A stretch of 64,000 nt of DNA from Fuscovulum ytuae (GTDB taxonomy: Bacteria > Pseudomonadota > Alphaproteobacteria > Rhodobacterales > Rhodobacteraceae): contig NZ_CP124535.1 of NCBI RefSeq assembly GCF_029953595.1, positions 1,054,001 to 1,118,000 on the forward strand, written 5' to 3'. Below the pieces are notes generated by a model, which saw nothing but the letters and a program-made list of their open reading frames with translations, was not told the origin of the DNA and did no database searches. Of this stretch, positions 1-8,322 are shown one piece after another; the stretch's first letter is position 1; every line of letters starts with the position of its first letter. The position numbers and the translations under genes are program-made.

Positions 1-1324
1 AGGCCAGAACCGCAATCCCCATCACCACCGGCACGAACCACAGCGTCACCCGGTCCACCACCGCCTGCACCGGCAGCTTGGTGCCCTGCGCCTCTTCCAC
101 CATGGCGACGATCCGCGACAGCACGGTCGCCGCCCCCACGGCCCGCACCTCCACGACCAAGGCCCCGGTCCCGTTCACTGTGCCCCCGGTCACCGCATCG
201 CCCGTCCCTTTGGCCACCGGCACCGGCTCTCCGGTCAACATTGCCTCATCCACCGCCGAAGCGCCTGAAACCACCACGCCATCCACCGCCACCCGCTCGC
301 CGGGTCGCACCAGAACCCGCATCCCCGGCACAAGGGCGGCGACCGGAACCTCGGTCCCGTCCTCCAGCCGCGCCTGACGCGGCTGCATCCCCACCAACCG
401 CGCGATGGCCGCCCCCGCCCGCCCACGCGCCCGCGCCTCAAGGAACCGGCCCAGCAGGATCAACACCACGATCACCGCCGCCGCCTCGAAATAGACCGCG
501 CGCGACGCCTCTGGCACCAAAGCAGGCGCAAAGGTCACGACCGTCGAATAGGCAAAGGCCGCGCCGGTCCCCACCGCCACCAGCGCGTTCATGTCGGGGC
601 TGCCCCGCAAAAGCGCGGGAATGCCCTTTGCAAAGAACCGCCGCCCCGGCCCGATCAGAACCGCCGCCACCAACAGGAACTGCGCCCCCCACAGCGCCTG
701 CATGGGGATCAGGCCCATCACCCAATGATGGAAGGCAGGCACCAGATGCCCCCCCATTTCCACCACAAAGACCGGGGCCGTCAGCACTGCCGCGATCAGC
801 GTGTCCCGCGCCAAACGCTGCTGTTCGGCCACCGGATCATGTGGCGCGGCCTGTTCGATGGGCGATGCCGCATAGCCAGCCTTGGTCACAGCCGCGGCCA
901 GCGCTTCGGCATCCGCGCCGCCTTCGAACAGCGTCACCGTCGCGCGGCGCAGCGCCAGATTGGCCACCGCCTCTTTCACACCGGGTTGCGCGCGCAATAC
1001 CCGCTCCACCCGGCCCGTGCAGGCGGCGCAGGTCATCCCCTCCACCCCCAGAACCACCGTGACTTCACGCGCCGGATAGCCCGCCTTGGCCAAGGCCGCC
1101 GCCAGATCGGCCGGTTTCGCCGGGGCCGCATAGGCGATATCCGCCGTCTCGGTCGAAAGGTTCACCGTGGCCCGCGCCACCCCCGGCTGCGCCATCAGCA
1201 CCCGCTCGGCGCGCAAAACGCATGAGGCGCAGGTCATCCCCTCCAGCCGCAGGCGCAGGCTGCGATCCGCAACGGGGGCGGCAGGGTTCGGGGCAGCGGA
1301 AAGGGAAAGCGCGGCATCGGTCAT
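1..1324 (-). CDS. copA: Copper-translocating P-type ATPase, N-terminal part (cut by window edge)
   Basis: Inner-membrane P1B ATPase that exports Cu(I). About 441 codons are visible, and the reading frame runs off the left edge without a stop. Two N-terminal heavy-metal-associated domains each carry a CxxC site (MTCASC near residue 30, MTCAAC near residue 100). These are followed by hydrophobic helices and the actuator-domain TGE motif (MLTGEPVPV). The phosphorylation DKTGT motif and the ATP-binding domain lie beyond the window. The ATG at 1324 is preceded by GGAGATATCC, a good ribosome binding site. The gene is divergent from copZ, and each gene has its own CueR-type promoter. A zinc or silver ATPase is less likely given the paired CxxC domains and the copper-type promoter. 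Confidence 0.95.
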   Translation of the reverse strand, partial: MTDAALSLSAAPNPAAPVADRSLRLRLEGMTCASCVLRAERVLMAQPGVARATVNLSTETADIAYAAPAKPADLAAALAKAGYPAREVTVVLGVEGMTCAACTGRVERVLRAQPGVKEAVANLALRRATVTLFEGGADAEALAAAVTKAGYAASPIEQAAPHDPVAEQQRLARDTLIAAVLTAPVFVVEMGGHLVPAFHHWVMGLIPMQALWGAQFLLVAAVLIGPGRRFFAKGIPALLRGSPDMNALVAVGTGAAFAYSTVVTFAPALVPEASRAVYFEAAAVIVVLILLGRFLEARARGRAGAAIARLVGMQPRQARLEDGTEVPVAALVPGMRVLVRPGERVAVDGVVVSGASAVDEAMLTGEPVPVAKGTGDAVTGGTVNGTGALVVEVRAVGAATVLSRIVAMVEEAQGTKLPVQAVVDRVTLWFVPVVMGIAVLA

Positions 1325-1345
1325 GGATATCTCCTTGCCTCAGCC

Positions 1346-1376
1346 AAGGTAATCCTTCCCGTCACGGGAAGGTCAA
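1346..1376 (-). promoter_or_regulatory. CueR/MerR-type promoter of copA
   Basis: Read on the minus strand, a TTGACC -35 box (1371-1376) is separated by an over-long 19-bp spacer from TACCTT (1346-1351). The spacer holds the inverted repeat CTTCCCGTGACGGGAAG. A long spacer filled by a CCTTCC/GGAAGG dyad is characteristic of MerR-family copper regulators such as CueR. The regulator gene is not in the window. Confidence 0.85.
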
Positions 1377-1434
1377 GGCCCTCTCAAAACGAAAACTGCG
1401 ACAGGAAGACCCGCCCCCGCGGCCCAGCCTCCTC

Positions 1435-1465
1435 TTGACCTTCCCGCAACTGGAAGCCTCATATC
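1435..1465 (+). promoter_or_regulatory. CueR/MerR-type promoter of copZ
   Basis: TTGACC (1435-1440) is followed by the dyad CTTCCCGCAACTGGAAG and a weak CATATC -10 (about 1460-1465), with about 19 bp between boxes. It matches the copA promoter on the other strand (shared TTGACCTTCCCG), so both genes should answer to the same copper sensor. Confidence 0.8.
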
Positions 1466-1503
1466 CCCTGCATCATCTTTGGCCGCATATAGGAACCCGC
1501 ATC

Positions 1504-1704
1504 ATGACCACGCTTTCGATCCCCGACATGACCTGCGGCCATTGCAAGGCCTCGGTCGAATCGGCCCTTGCCGCCTTGGGCGATGCAGGCACGGTCAGCG
1601 TGGACCTTGCCGCCAAGACAGCCACCGCCACCGGCCCCGCCACGTCCGCGCGCCTGCTAAAGGCGCTGGATGAGGTGGGATTTCCCGCAACCGTGATCGG
1701 TTAG
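1504..1704 (+). CDS. copZ: Copper chaperone / heavy-metal-associated domain protein
   Basis: A 66-residue stand-alone HMA domain. The metal site MTCGHC lies at residues 9-14, in the first loop of the ferredoxin-like fold. CopZ proteins carry Cu(I) in the cytoplasm to CopA or to the copper-sensing regulator. Size and position (divergent from copA, behind its own CueR-type promoter) fit this role. A longer in-frame upstream extension exists but would cross the promoter, so the ATG at 1504 is chosen. Confidence 0.9.
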   Translation: MTTLSIPDMTCGHCKASVESALAALGDAGTVSVDLAAKTATATGPATSARLLKALDEVGFPATVIG

Positions 1705-1856
1705 GCCCTTTTCCACCCCCCACCACCTGTTGCATCCGTCGCACACTGTGGATAACTCGTCGTAAATTCGTCATATCCCAGACTTGCCGCAGCCGATTTC
1801 AGCGCTCAAGTAAAGGAAAGGGCGAAAACCGGGCATAACAGGACGCAAACAGGATC

Positions 1857-1988
1857 ATGGCCAAGAAACCCACCCCCACGCAGCAGCAAGGGGGCACCGC
1901 TGCCCCGCAGCAGCAACAGGACCAGACGCAGGGCACAACCCAGCAGCAAGGGTCCGCCCCGATCTTCAAAGACTGGGCCTCGATCTGA
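1857..1988 (+). CDS. Small Gln-rich hypothetical protein (43 aa)
   Basis: Not a family I recognise. The ATG at 1857 opens a 43-residue frame. It begins MAKKPTPTQQQ, has a Gln/Thr/Gly low-complexity middle with three QQQ-type runs, and ends in a non-repetitive tail (APIFKDWASI). The tail and a strong hairpin terminator 33 bases after the stop suggest a real transcript. No signal peptide or membrane segment is visible. The CAGCAGCAAGGG repeats could instead reflect low-complexity DNA, so confidence is moderate. Confidence 0.5.
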   Translation: MAKKPTPTQQQGGTAAPQQQQDQTQGTTQQQGSAPIFKDWASI

Positions 1989-2020
1989 CCCAAGACGGAC
2001 CGAAGGCCTTCTCTTTATAC

Positions 2021-2047
2021 GGGGTCAGCCGTTAGGCTGGCCCCGTT
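2021..2047 (+). terminator. Intrinsic terminator-like hairpin
   Basis: GGGGTCAGCC (2021-2030), a GTTA loop and GGCTGGCCCC (2035-2044) form a 10-bp stem with one G-T wobble, followed by GTTT. It lies after the small Gln-rich gene and just before the TfoX-domain gene. Confidence 0.6.
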
Positions 2048-2067
2048 TCCATTTCCGGCGGTCCCCC

Positions 2068-2397
2068 ATGCCCACACCCGTCTCCTCCATCCGCAATCTC
2101 GGCCCCGCGACCGAGGCCGCCTTCGCCAAGGCAGGCATCCATTCCGCAGAAGAGGTGCAGGCCCTTGGCCCTGATGAGGCCTATCGCCGCCTGATCCAAT
2201 CCGGCACCGCGCCGCATTTCATCGGCTATTACGTCCTCGTCATGGGCCTGCAAGGCCGCCCATGGAACGATTGTCAGGGGGATGAGAAAAAGGCCCTCCG
2301 CGCCCGCTTCGACGCGATCAAGGCCAGCACAACGCAAAAGGGCCGCTCCGAATTGGAAGCGGCCCTCGATATGCTTGGCGTCATCGAACGCCGCTGA
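2068..2397 (+). CDS. TfoX C-terminal-domain protein
   Basis: A 109-residue cytoplasmic protein. It opens with SIRNLGPATEAAFAKAGI and continues SAEEVQALGPDEAYRRL, the helix-hairpin-helix-like signature of the TfoX/Sxy C-terminal domain. The N-terminal TfoX domain is absent, as is common in alphaproteobacterial versions. Sxy/TfoX activates competence genes in gammaproteobacteria. Stand-alone C-terminal domains have no established function, so no competence role is claimed. A long hairpin shared with the convergent ndk gene follows the stop. Confidence 0.8.
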   Translation: MPTPVSSIRNLGPATEAAFAKAGIHSAEEVQALGPDEAYRRLIQSGTAPHFIGYYVLVMGLQGRPWNDCQGDEKKALRARFDAIKASTTQKGRSELEAALDMLGVIERR

Positions 2398-2423
2398 ACC
2401 AGATTTCTTCGAAGAAATTTGGT
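2398..2423. terminator. Bidirectional hairpin between convergent genes
   Basis: ACCAGATTTCTTC and GAAGAAATTTGGT form a 13-bp near-perfect palindrome with no spacer. It sits exactly between the stop codons of the TfoX-domain gene (+) and ndk (-), as expected for a shared terminator. Confidence 0.6.
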
Positions 2424-2425
2424 CC

Positions 2426-2848
2426 TCAGCCGACCAGTTCGAGGCCCGAGAAGAAGAAGGCGATCTCGCGCGCGGCCGAGGCCTCGCTGTCCGACCCGTG
2501 GACCGAGTTTTCGCCCTTCGACAGCGCAAACTCCTTGCGGATCGTGCCATCAGCAGCAGCGGCCGGATCGGTCGCGCCCATCACTTCGCGGTTCTTCGCA
2601 ATGGCACCTTCGCCTTCCAGAACCTGCACCACCACCGGCTCCGACGCCATGAAGGCGCACAGTTCGCCATAGAACCCGCGCTCCTTATGCTCGGCATAGA
2701 AGGCACCGGCTTGCGCGGGCGTCAGGTGGATGCGCTTCGAGGCGACGACGCGCAGCCCCGCCTCTTCGAATTTGGCAACGATCTTGCCGGTCAGGTTGCG
2801 CTTCGTCGCATCGGGCTTGATGATCGACAGGGTGCGTTCGATGGCCAT
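2426..2848 (-). CDS. ndk: Nucleoside diphosphate kinase
   Basis: Transfers the gamma phosphate from ATP to nucleoside diphosphates through a phosphohistidine. The 140-residue length is canonical. The N-terminus ([14 protein letters not shown]) and the active-site motif NSVHGSDS with His117 are intact. It is a cytoplasmic housekeeping enzyme for NTP and dNTP balance. It is transcribed convergently with the TfoX-domain gene and divergently from the ABC-F gene. A copy of the dispersed 58-bp element lies in that divergent gap. Confidence 0.98.
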   Translation of the reverse strand: MAIERTLSIIKPDATKRNLTGKIVAKFEEAGLRVVASKRIHLTPAQAGAFYAEHKERGFYGELCAFMASEPVVVQVLEGEGAIAKNREVMGATDPAAAADGTIRKEFALSKGENSVHGSDSEASAAREIAFFFSGLELVG

Positions 2849-2977
2849 GTCAGGCGTCTCCGTATCTGGGGCGCGCGGACTGCCCGCCGCGCCGGAATTC
2901 TCATGCGCGGCGCTCCTAGCACGCGTCTATGACGAAGGAAAGTCGCCACGACCGACCGTTGCGCGAAGGGCGCCACC

Positions 2978-3035
2978 ACCGTGCGCTGCGTGCCCACAGT
3001 TTGCGGCACAAAAGGCGGCACAAAACAGGGCACAG
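2978..3035 (+). repeat. Dispersed 58-bp intergenic element, copy 1
   Basis: Identical over its length to copies at 35708-35765 and 35845-35902, and nearly identical to an inverted, shorter copy at 51651-51702. Read on the minus strand it contains TGTGCC at 12-bp intervals (TGTGCCCTGTTT, TGTGCCGCCTTT, TGTGCCGCAAAC), then TGTGGGCAC. Here it lies between divergent ndk and the ABC-F gene. Confidence 0.85.
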
Positions 3036-3101
3036 AGGTTGCTGTCCCTCCCCACTCCCCCGTTGACGCCCCGCCCCCCTTCGGGCAAGCCCTGTCGCAT
3101 C

Positions 3102-4955
3102 ATGCTGAAGATCGAAGACATCACCTATTCCGTTGAAGGCCGCCCCCTTTTCGAAGGCGCCTCCGCCACCATTCCCACCGGCCACAAGGTCGGCCTCGTG
3201 GGCCGCAACGGCGCCGGAAAAACCACGCTTTTCAGACTGATACGCGGCGAACTTGCGCTTGAGGGCGGAACCATCTCGCTGCCCTCCCGCGCCCGCATCG
3301 GGGGCGTGGCGCAAGAGGTGCCGTCGTCGGAAACCTCGCTCCTCGACACCGTCCTTCAGGCTGATGAGGAACGCACCGCCCTTCTGGCCGAATCCACCAC
3401 CGCCACCGACCCCACCCGCATCGCCGATATCCAATCCCGCCTGACAGACATCGACGCCTGGTCGGCCGAAGGCCGCGCCTCCAGCATTCTCAAGGGCTTA
3501 GGCTTCGACACCGCCCAGCAGGCCATGCCTTGCTCTGCCTTTTCCGGCGGCTGGCGGATGCGCGTGGCGCTGGCGGGCGTCCTCTTTTCGCAGCCCGATC
3601 TGCTGCTTCTGGACGAACCGACCAACTACCTTGATCTGGAAGGCGCGCTCTGGCTGGAAAGCTATCTGCAAAAATACCCCCATACCGTCCTGATCATCAG
3701 CCATGACCGCGGCCTTCTGAACCGCGCGGTGGGTGGCATCCTGCATCTGGACAACCGGAAACTTACTTATTGGTCAGGCCCTTACGACCAATTCGCCCGC
3801 CAGATGGCCGAACGCCGCGCCGTTCAAGCGGCCGAGGCGAAAAAGCAAGAGGCGCGGCGCGCGCATCTGCAATCCTTCGTTGACCGCTTCAAGGCAAAAG
3901 CATCCAAGGCCACGCAGGCGCAAAGCCGGGTGAAGATGCTGGAAAAGATGACGCCCATCACCGCCCCGGAAGAGGCAAAGCGCGTGGCCTTCACCTTCCC
4001 CGCGCCCGAAGAGCTTGCCCCCCCCATCATAAACCTCGACGGGGCCGCCGTGGGCTATGGCGGCCCGCCCATCCTGCGGAAGCTTTCGCTCCGCATCGAT
4101 CAGGACGACCGCATCGCCCTTCTGGGCCGCAATGGCGAAGGGAAATCGACGCTTTCGAAACTGCTGGCAGGCAAGCTGACCGCGCAGGAGGGACGCATCC
4201 AGCGGTCTTCCAAACTGCGCATCGGCTATTTCGCCCAGCATCAGGTCGATGAACTGCATATCGACGAAACGCCCCTTCAACACGTGCAACGCTTGCGCCC
4301 AGAAGAGGGGCAGGCCAAGAACCGCGCGCGTCTGGCGGGATTCGGCCTGATGGCCGAACAGGCCGAAACCGTGGTGGGTCGCCTGTCCGGCGGGCAGAAG
4401 GCGCGGCTGTCGCTTCTCCTCGCCACCATCGACGCCCCCCATCTTCTGATCCTCGACGAACCGACCAACCACCTTGATATCGAAAGCCGCGAAGCGCTGG
4501 TCGAGGCGCTGACCGAATATTCCGGCGCCGTCATCCTTGTCAGCCATGACATGCATCTTCTGTCGCTGGTGGCAGATCGCCTTTGGCTGGTCAAAGGCGG
4601 GGCTGTGACCCCTTTCACCGAAGATCTGGAAGCCTATCGCAAGCTGCTTCTTTCGGGCGAGGAAGAGGTGAAGAACTCCCCAAAACCCATTGAAAAACCA
4701 AAGAAAGCCAGCCGAGACGAAATCCTTGCCCTGCGCGCCGAGGTGCGCAAATGCGAAGATCGCATCGCCAAGCTGGAAGAGATGCATCAAAAGCTTTCGG
4801 CCAAACTCGCCGACCCTGCCCTTTACGATGATGCGAAGATTCACGAACTGGAAAGCTGGAACCGCAAATTCGCCGAATGCGAAGAGGCGATGGCACGGGC
4901 CGAGTCGCTCTGGATCGACGCGCAGGAACGGCTCGACATGGCCGAGGCGGGTTGA
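3102..4955 (+). CDS. ABC-F family ATP-binding protein
   Basis: A 617-residue soluble protein with two ABC ATPase domains and no membrane segments. The first domain has Walker A GRNGAGKTT and Walker B LLLLDEPTNYLD. The second has GRNGEGKST, signature LSGGQKARL and LLILDEPTNHLD. Between them lies a charged linker (about residues 230-300), and a coiled-coil C-terminus follows the second domain. This is the Uup/YheS-like ABC-F architecture; members act on the ribosome as translation factors. The frame is open further upstream, but that stretch overlaps ndk and the repeat element, so the ATG at 3102 (MLKIEDITYSV) is chosen. I cannot tell which ABC-F subgroup it belongs to. Confidence 0.93.
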   Translation: MLKIEDITYSVEGRPLFEGASATIPTGHKVGLVGRNGAGKTTLFRLIRGELALEGGTISLPSRARIGGVAQEVPSSETSLLDTVLQADEERTALLAESTTATDPTRIADIQSRLTDIDAWSAEGRASSILKGLGFDTAQQAMPCSAFSGGWRMRVALAGVLFSQPDLLLLDEPTNYLDLEGALWLESYLQKYPHTVLIISHDRGLLNRAVGGILHLDNRKLTYWSGPYDQFARQMAERRAVQAAEAKKQEARRAHLQSFVDRFKAKASKATQAQSRVKMLEKMTPITAPEEAKRVAFTFPAPEELAPPIINLDGAAVGYGGPPILRKLSLRIDQDDRIALLGRNGEGKSTLSKLLAGKLTAQEGRIQRSSKLRIGYFAQHQVDELHIDETPLQHVQRLRPEEGQAKNRARLAGFGLMAEQAETVVGRLSGGQKARLSLLLATIDAPHLLILDEPTNHLDIESREALVEALTEYSGAVILVSHDMHLLSLVADRLWLVKGGAVTPFTEDLEAYRKLLLSGEEEVKNSPKPIEKPKKASRDEILALRAEVRKCEDRIAKLEEMHQKLSAKLADPALYDDAKIHELESWNRKFAECEEAMARAESLWIDAQERLDMAEAG

Positions 4956-5057
4956 AACCGTCCATTCCTAAACAGATTGTGAACTGCCTTCCGCCGTCTG
5001 AAACGGTATTCGATGATCGAAAGGCCGCCCGACAAATCCCGTTGGCGGAACGAAAAG

Positions 5058-5723
5058 ATGCTCACCAGACGCCATTTCATCCTGACTTCTGCGGCGCTTT
5101 TCTCGCCCGCGATCACCGCACCCTTCGCCAGCCCCGCCAGCGCCCAATCCGCGCAATGGGCGGCATGGGATGCCGAGGTGACGCCCCCGAATTACGATCC
5201 TGCAACGTCAAACCCATGGGGTCTGCATCCCCGCCTTCTGCCCACGCGGGTCGAGGCGAAGGATGGCCTGCGCCCCGGCGATATCCATGTTGATGCCATC
5301 GCCCGCTACCTTTACCACATCCAGCCCGACGGCACCGCGATGCGCTATGGCGTGGCCATCGGGCGCGGCGGGCTTTATGAGCCCGGCCTTTTCACCATCC
5401 AGCGCAAGGCGAAATGGCCGCGCTGGACGCCCACGGCGAACATGATCGCCCGCGAACCCGAAATTTACGCCCAATATGCCGACGGCATGCCCCCCGGCCC
5501 CGGCAATGCGCTGGGGGCGCGGGCGCTGTACCTCTATAAGGGCGGGCGCGACACGATGCTGCGCATCCATGGCACGCCCCTGCCCCGCTCCATCGGCTGG
5601 CGCGCCTCATCGGGCTGCGTGCGCATGGTCATGGCCCATATCATCGGACTTTACGATCAGGTCGATACGGGCGTGAACGCTTGGCTTTACCCGGCGGAAG
5701 ACAGCATCACCGCCGCCACCTGA
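5058..5723 (+). CDS. L,D-transpeptidase (YkuD domain), exported
   Basis: Periplasmic cysteine enzyme of the YkuD family, which forms L,D cross-links in peptidoglycan or attaches proteins to it. The N-terminus MLTRRHFILTSAALF has twin arginines and a hydrophobic stretch ending near ASAQ, so Tat or Sec export is plausible. The catalytic motif is intact: His171 in HGT, then SSGCVRM with Cys187. The frame extends upstream to 5013, but that adds a polar leader before the signal peptide, so the ATG at 5058 is preferred (221 aa). It is convergent with a small lipoprotein gene six bases away. Confidence 0.93.
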   Translation: MLTRRHFILTSAALFSPAITAPFASPASAQSAQWAAWDAEVTPPNYDPATSNPWGLHPRLLPTRVEAKDGLRPGDIHVDAIARYLYHIQPDGTAMRYGVAIGRGGLYEPGLFTIQRKAKWPRWTPTANMIAREPEIYAQYADGMPPGPGNALGARALYLYKGGRDTMLRIHGTPLPRSIGWRASSGCVRMVMAHIIGLYDQVDTGVNAWLYPAEDSITAAT

Positions 5724-5729
5724 CCGGTC

Positions 5730-5984
5730 TCACCCTTCGCTTGCCGCACAGATCGGCCGCCCCTCCGGCGTCCGAAGCGGCAGAAGCGTGCGCTCCACCT
5801 GCCCGTCATGCTCGTACCAATAGCAATTGTCCTCGGGCACCAACCGCGCCGTGGCAAGGTTCTGCCAAGGGGCCGCCACCGCCACCACCTGTTCCGGCAG
5901 GGGCGGCAATTCCCCCTCGGCCCCCGACGTGGACACACAGGCCGATAGGGCAAGGATGGCAGGCAGGCAGAGGATCGGCTTCAT
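5730..5984 (-). CDS. Small putative lipoprotein
   Basis: An 84-residue protein I do not recognise. The N-terminus MKPILCLPAILALSACVST is a lipoprotein signal with lipobox LSAC, cysteine at residue 15. The mature part is short and carries an EDNCYWYEHDG segment and a second cysteine pair (NCYWY, RPICA) that could form a disulfide. A GTG directly upstream (5987) is also in frame, but AGAGAG is better spaced for the ATG at 5984. It faces the L,D-transpeptidase gene, so a cell-envelope role is possible but only inferred. Confidence 0.75.
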   Translation of the reverse strand: MKPILCLPAILALSACVSTSGAEGELPPLPEQVVAVAAPWQNLATARLVPEDNCYWYEHDGQVERTLLPLRTPEGRPICAASEG

Positions 5985-6160
5985 CACGGCTCTCTTCTAG
6001 GGAACGACGGTCAGATGCACATTGGCAACCCTTCGCCGCCGGTTCAATCACCCGAAACCCCGGCACACGGCCCCGTGATCGACCAAGTCCACCGACAGAT
6101 GACATGCCGGACCGTTTCGCCTAAGGTCCAGAAGCGGAAGAAGAAAGCGCAGGCATCCCG

Positions 6161-7156
6161 ATGGCCATCACCTTGAAAGAGGTCGCAGAACGCGCGGGCG
6201 TCTCGCGCGCGGCCGTGTCGCGCAGCTTCACCGAAGGGGCCTCTGTCTCGGCCAAGACCCGCGCCAAGGTGATGCAGGCCGCCACCGAACTGGGCTATTC
6301 CCCCAATATGCTGGCCCGCAGCCTGACGACACGGCGCACGCAATTGGTGGGGCTGGTGTCAAACAACTTCCACAACCCCGCCTTCTTGCAAATCTTCGAT
6401 CTTTTCACCCGCGCGCTTCAGGATCGCGGCCTGCGCCCGCTGCTCGTGAACCTGTCGGATGAAACCGATCCCGACCGTTCGGTGCAACTCTTGCGACAAT
6501 ATTCCGTGGATGGGGTCATCGTCGCCTCATCCCACCTGCCGGATGGTTTCGCCACGGGCTTTCGGGCTGCGGGCATCCCGGTTGTCCATGCCTTTGGCCG
6601 CGCCACAGCGACACCATCCGTCGATGTCGTGGCCATCGACAATATCGCCGCGGGCCGGATGGTGGCCGAAACCCTGATGTCGCGCGGCTATCGCAGCCTT
6701 GGCTTTCTGGGCGGGCCTTCGCAAGCCTCGACCACGGAAGACCGCCTTCACGGATTTACAACGGCCGCCCAAGCCGGAGGGGCGCATGTCACCGCCCATT
6801 TCGCGGGTGCCTACAGCTTTGACGCAGGCCGCGCGGCGATGCAGTCCCTCCTGCCCGACACAAGGCCCGAGGCGTGGTTCTGCGCTGATGATGTCCTCTC
6901 TATCGGGGCGATGTCGGCCCTGCGCGATGCAGGGCTTGCCATCCCCGAAGACATTGGCCTGATCGGCCTGAACGACATGGAAATGTCAGCTTGGGCGAAT
7001 ATCGCCCTGACCACCGTCCATCAACCCTTTGCCGATATCGTGACCGCCTCGGTCGACCTCATCGTCGACCGTTTCACGCAGGCCGACCGCGCGCCCGACC
7101 TGCGTCTTTTCCCCTGCCATATCGTGGAACGGGCGACCCTGCGCCCGCCACGTTAG
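6161..7156 (+). CDS. LacI-family transcriptional regulator
   Basis: A 331-residue repressor. The N-terminal helix-turn-helix (TLKEVAERAGVSRAAVSRSF, residues 3-22) and hinge helix (MLARSLTTRRT) precede a periplasmic-binding-protein-like sensor domain. The gene converges on the inositol-type dehydrogenase operon with a 4-base overlap of stop codons. It is the only regulator in the island. A perfect LacI-type palindrome at 10351-10366 in the divergent promoter of the catabolic genes is its probable operator. The effector is unknown; an inositol-pathway intermediate is a reasonable guess. Confidence 0.92.
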   Translation: MAITLKEVAERAGVSRAAVSRSFTEGASVSAKTRAKVMQAATELGYSPNMLARSLTTRRTQLVGLVSNNFHNPAFLQIFDLFTRALQDRGLRPLLVNLSDETDPDRSVQLLRQYSVDGVIVASSHLPDGFATGFRAAGIPVVHAFGRATATPSVDVVAIDNIAAGRMVAETLMSRGYRSLGFLGGPSQASTTEDRLHGFTTAAQAGGAHVTAHFAGAYSFDAGRAAMQSLLPDTRPEAWFCADDVLSIGAMSALRDAGLAIPEDIGLIGLNDMEMSAWANIALTTVHQPFADIVTASVDLIVDRFTQADRAPDLRLFPCHIVERATLRPPR

Positions 7157-8310
7157 CGGAACAGCGCCGGCCGCGCGTCCACCCATGCCCCTTCGGCCTT
7201 GGCCGAGGCGACGGCCGCATGGATCGCCGCGATGGACCGCAACCCATCCTCCGCCGTAGGGAACAGCGTCACCGCCGGGTCCGGTTGCCGCCCCGCGCCC
7301 CGCGCCAGCAGGCTTTCGGCCAGATCGCGGTAGATATTGCCAAACGCCAAGGGCATCCCCTCGGCATGGCCCACCGTCACCCGGCTGGCCCGATCCGCTT
7401 CCGGCGACAGGTTGCCCTCGCCCCGCTCGATCACCTGCAACCGCTGGCCCAAGGGCATGTAATATAATTGGTTCGGCTGCTCCTGCGCCCAGCGCAGCCC
7501 CCCCGTCTCGCCAAAGACCTGAATCGTCAGCCCGTGCTGCCGCCCGATGGCGACAGACGATGTCCAAAGCCGCCCCACCGCGCCGCCATCCATGCGGAAG
7601 TTGACCATCGCGTCATCCTCCAGCACACGGCTCGGCAGGCACGAGGCAAAGTCGGAAGACAGCCGCGCCACGTCTTGCCCCGTCACGAAGGATGCCATGT
7701 GCAGCGCGTGGATGCCGCAATCGGCAAATTGTGCCGAAACCCCTGCCTGCGCCGGGTCATAGCGCCAGCGCACGCGCGGATTGTCGGCATCGGCGGCATT
7801 GGCATGGTGGCCATGGGCAAACTCTGCCACCACCAGACGCACCTTGCCGATATCGCCCCGCGCCACCATTGCCCGCATGTGGCGCACCAGCGCATAGCCC
7901 GTATAGCCGTAATTCACCGCGCAGATGCACCCCATCCGCCGCGCCGTCAGGACAAGGTCCTCTGCCTCGGCCTCGGTCACCGTCATGGGCTTTTCGCACA
8001 GCACATGGATGCCCGCCTCAAGGAAGGCCTTCGAAATCTCGTAATGCGTGGCGTTTGGCGTGGCGACGGTCACAAGATCGATCTTGTCCGCGCGTCCCCG
8101 TTCGCCTTCCAGCATCTCGCGCCAGTCACCATAGGCGCGGTCGGCTGCCACCCCCAATTCCTGCGCAAAGGCACGCCCCGCCGCAGGATCGGCGTCCAAG
8201 GCCCCGGCGACGAACGCGAAATGCCCGTCCAGACCCGCCGCAATCCGATGCGCGGGCCCGATCTGGCTGCCCTTGCCGCCGCCGATCATCCCCCAGTTCA
8301 AGCGTTTCAT
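7153..8310 (-). CDS. Gfo/Idh/MocA-family oxidoreductase (inositol-type dehydrogenase)
   Basis: A 385-residue NAD(P)-dependent sugar or polyol dehydrogenase. The Rossmann start NWGMIGGGKGSQIGPAHR, the EKP motif at residues 106-108 (catalytic Lys107) and the DCGIHALH segment (Asp197, His201) are the family hallmarks. It is the last gene of a three-gene minus-strand operon, 12 bases after the IolE-like gene. With IolE-, IolB-, IolC- and IolJ-like neighbours, oxidation of an inositol or derivative to an inosose is the likely reaction. Substrate and stereochemistry cannot be read from the sequence. Confidence 0.88.
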   Translation of the reverse strand: MKRLNWGMIGGGKGSQIGPAHRIAAGLDGHFAFVAGALDADPAAGRAFAQELGVAADRAYGDWREMLEGERGRADKIDLVTVATPNATHYEISKAFLEAGIHVLCEKPMTVTEAEAEDLVLTARRMGCICAVNYGYTGYALVRHMRAMVARGDIGKVRLVVAEFAHGHHANAADADNPRVRWRYDPAQAGVSAQFADCGIHALHMASFVTGQDVARLSSDFASCLPSRVLEDDAMVNFRMDGGAVGRLWTSSVAIGRQHGLTIQVFGETGGLRWAQEQPNQLYYMPLGQRLQVIERGEGNLSPEADRASRVTVGHAEGMPLAFGNIYRDLAESLLARGAGRQPDPAVTLFPTAEDGLRSIAAIHAAVASAKAEGAWVDARPALFR

Positions 8311-8322
8311 CCGCTTCGCTCC

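Noticed and set aside
241-1062. Plus-strand 273-codon frame opposite copA
   Set aside because: Pro/Arg/Ser-rich composition typical of the antisense of a GC-rich gene; copA motifs on the minus strand are decisive.
2730-3101. N-terminal extension of the ABC-F protein
   Set aside because: It overlaps ndk on the other strand and crosses the dispersed repeat; ABC-F proteins start just before the first Walker A region, as from 3102.
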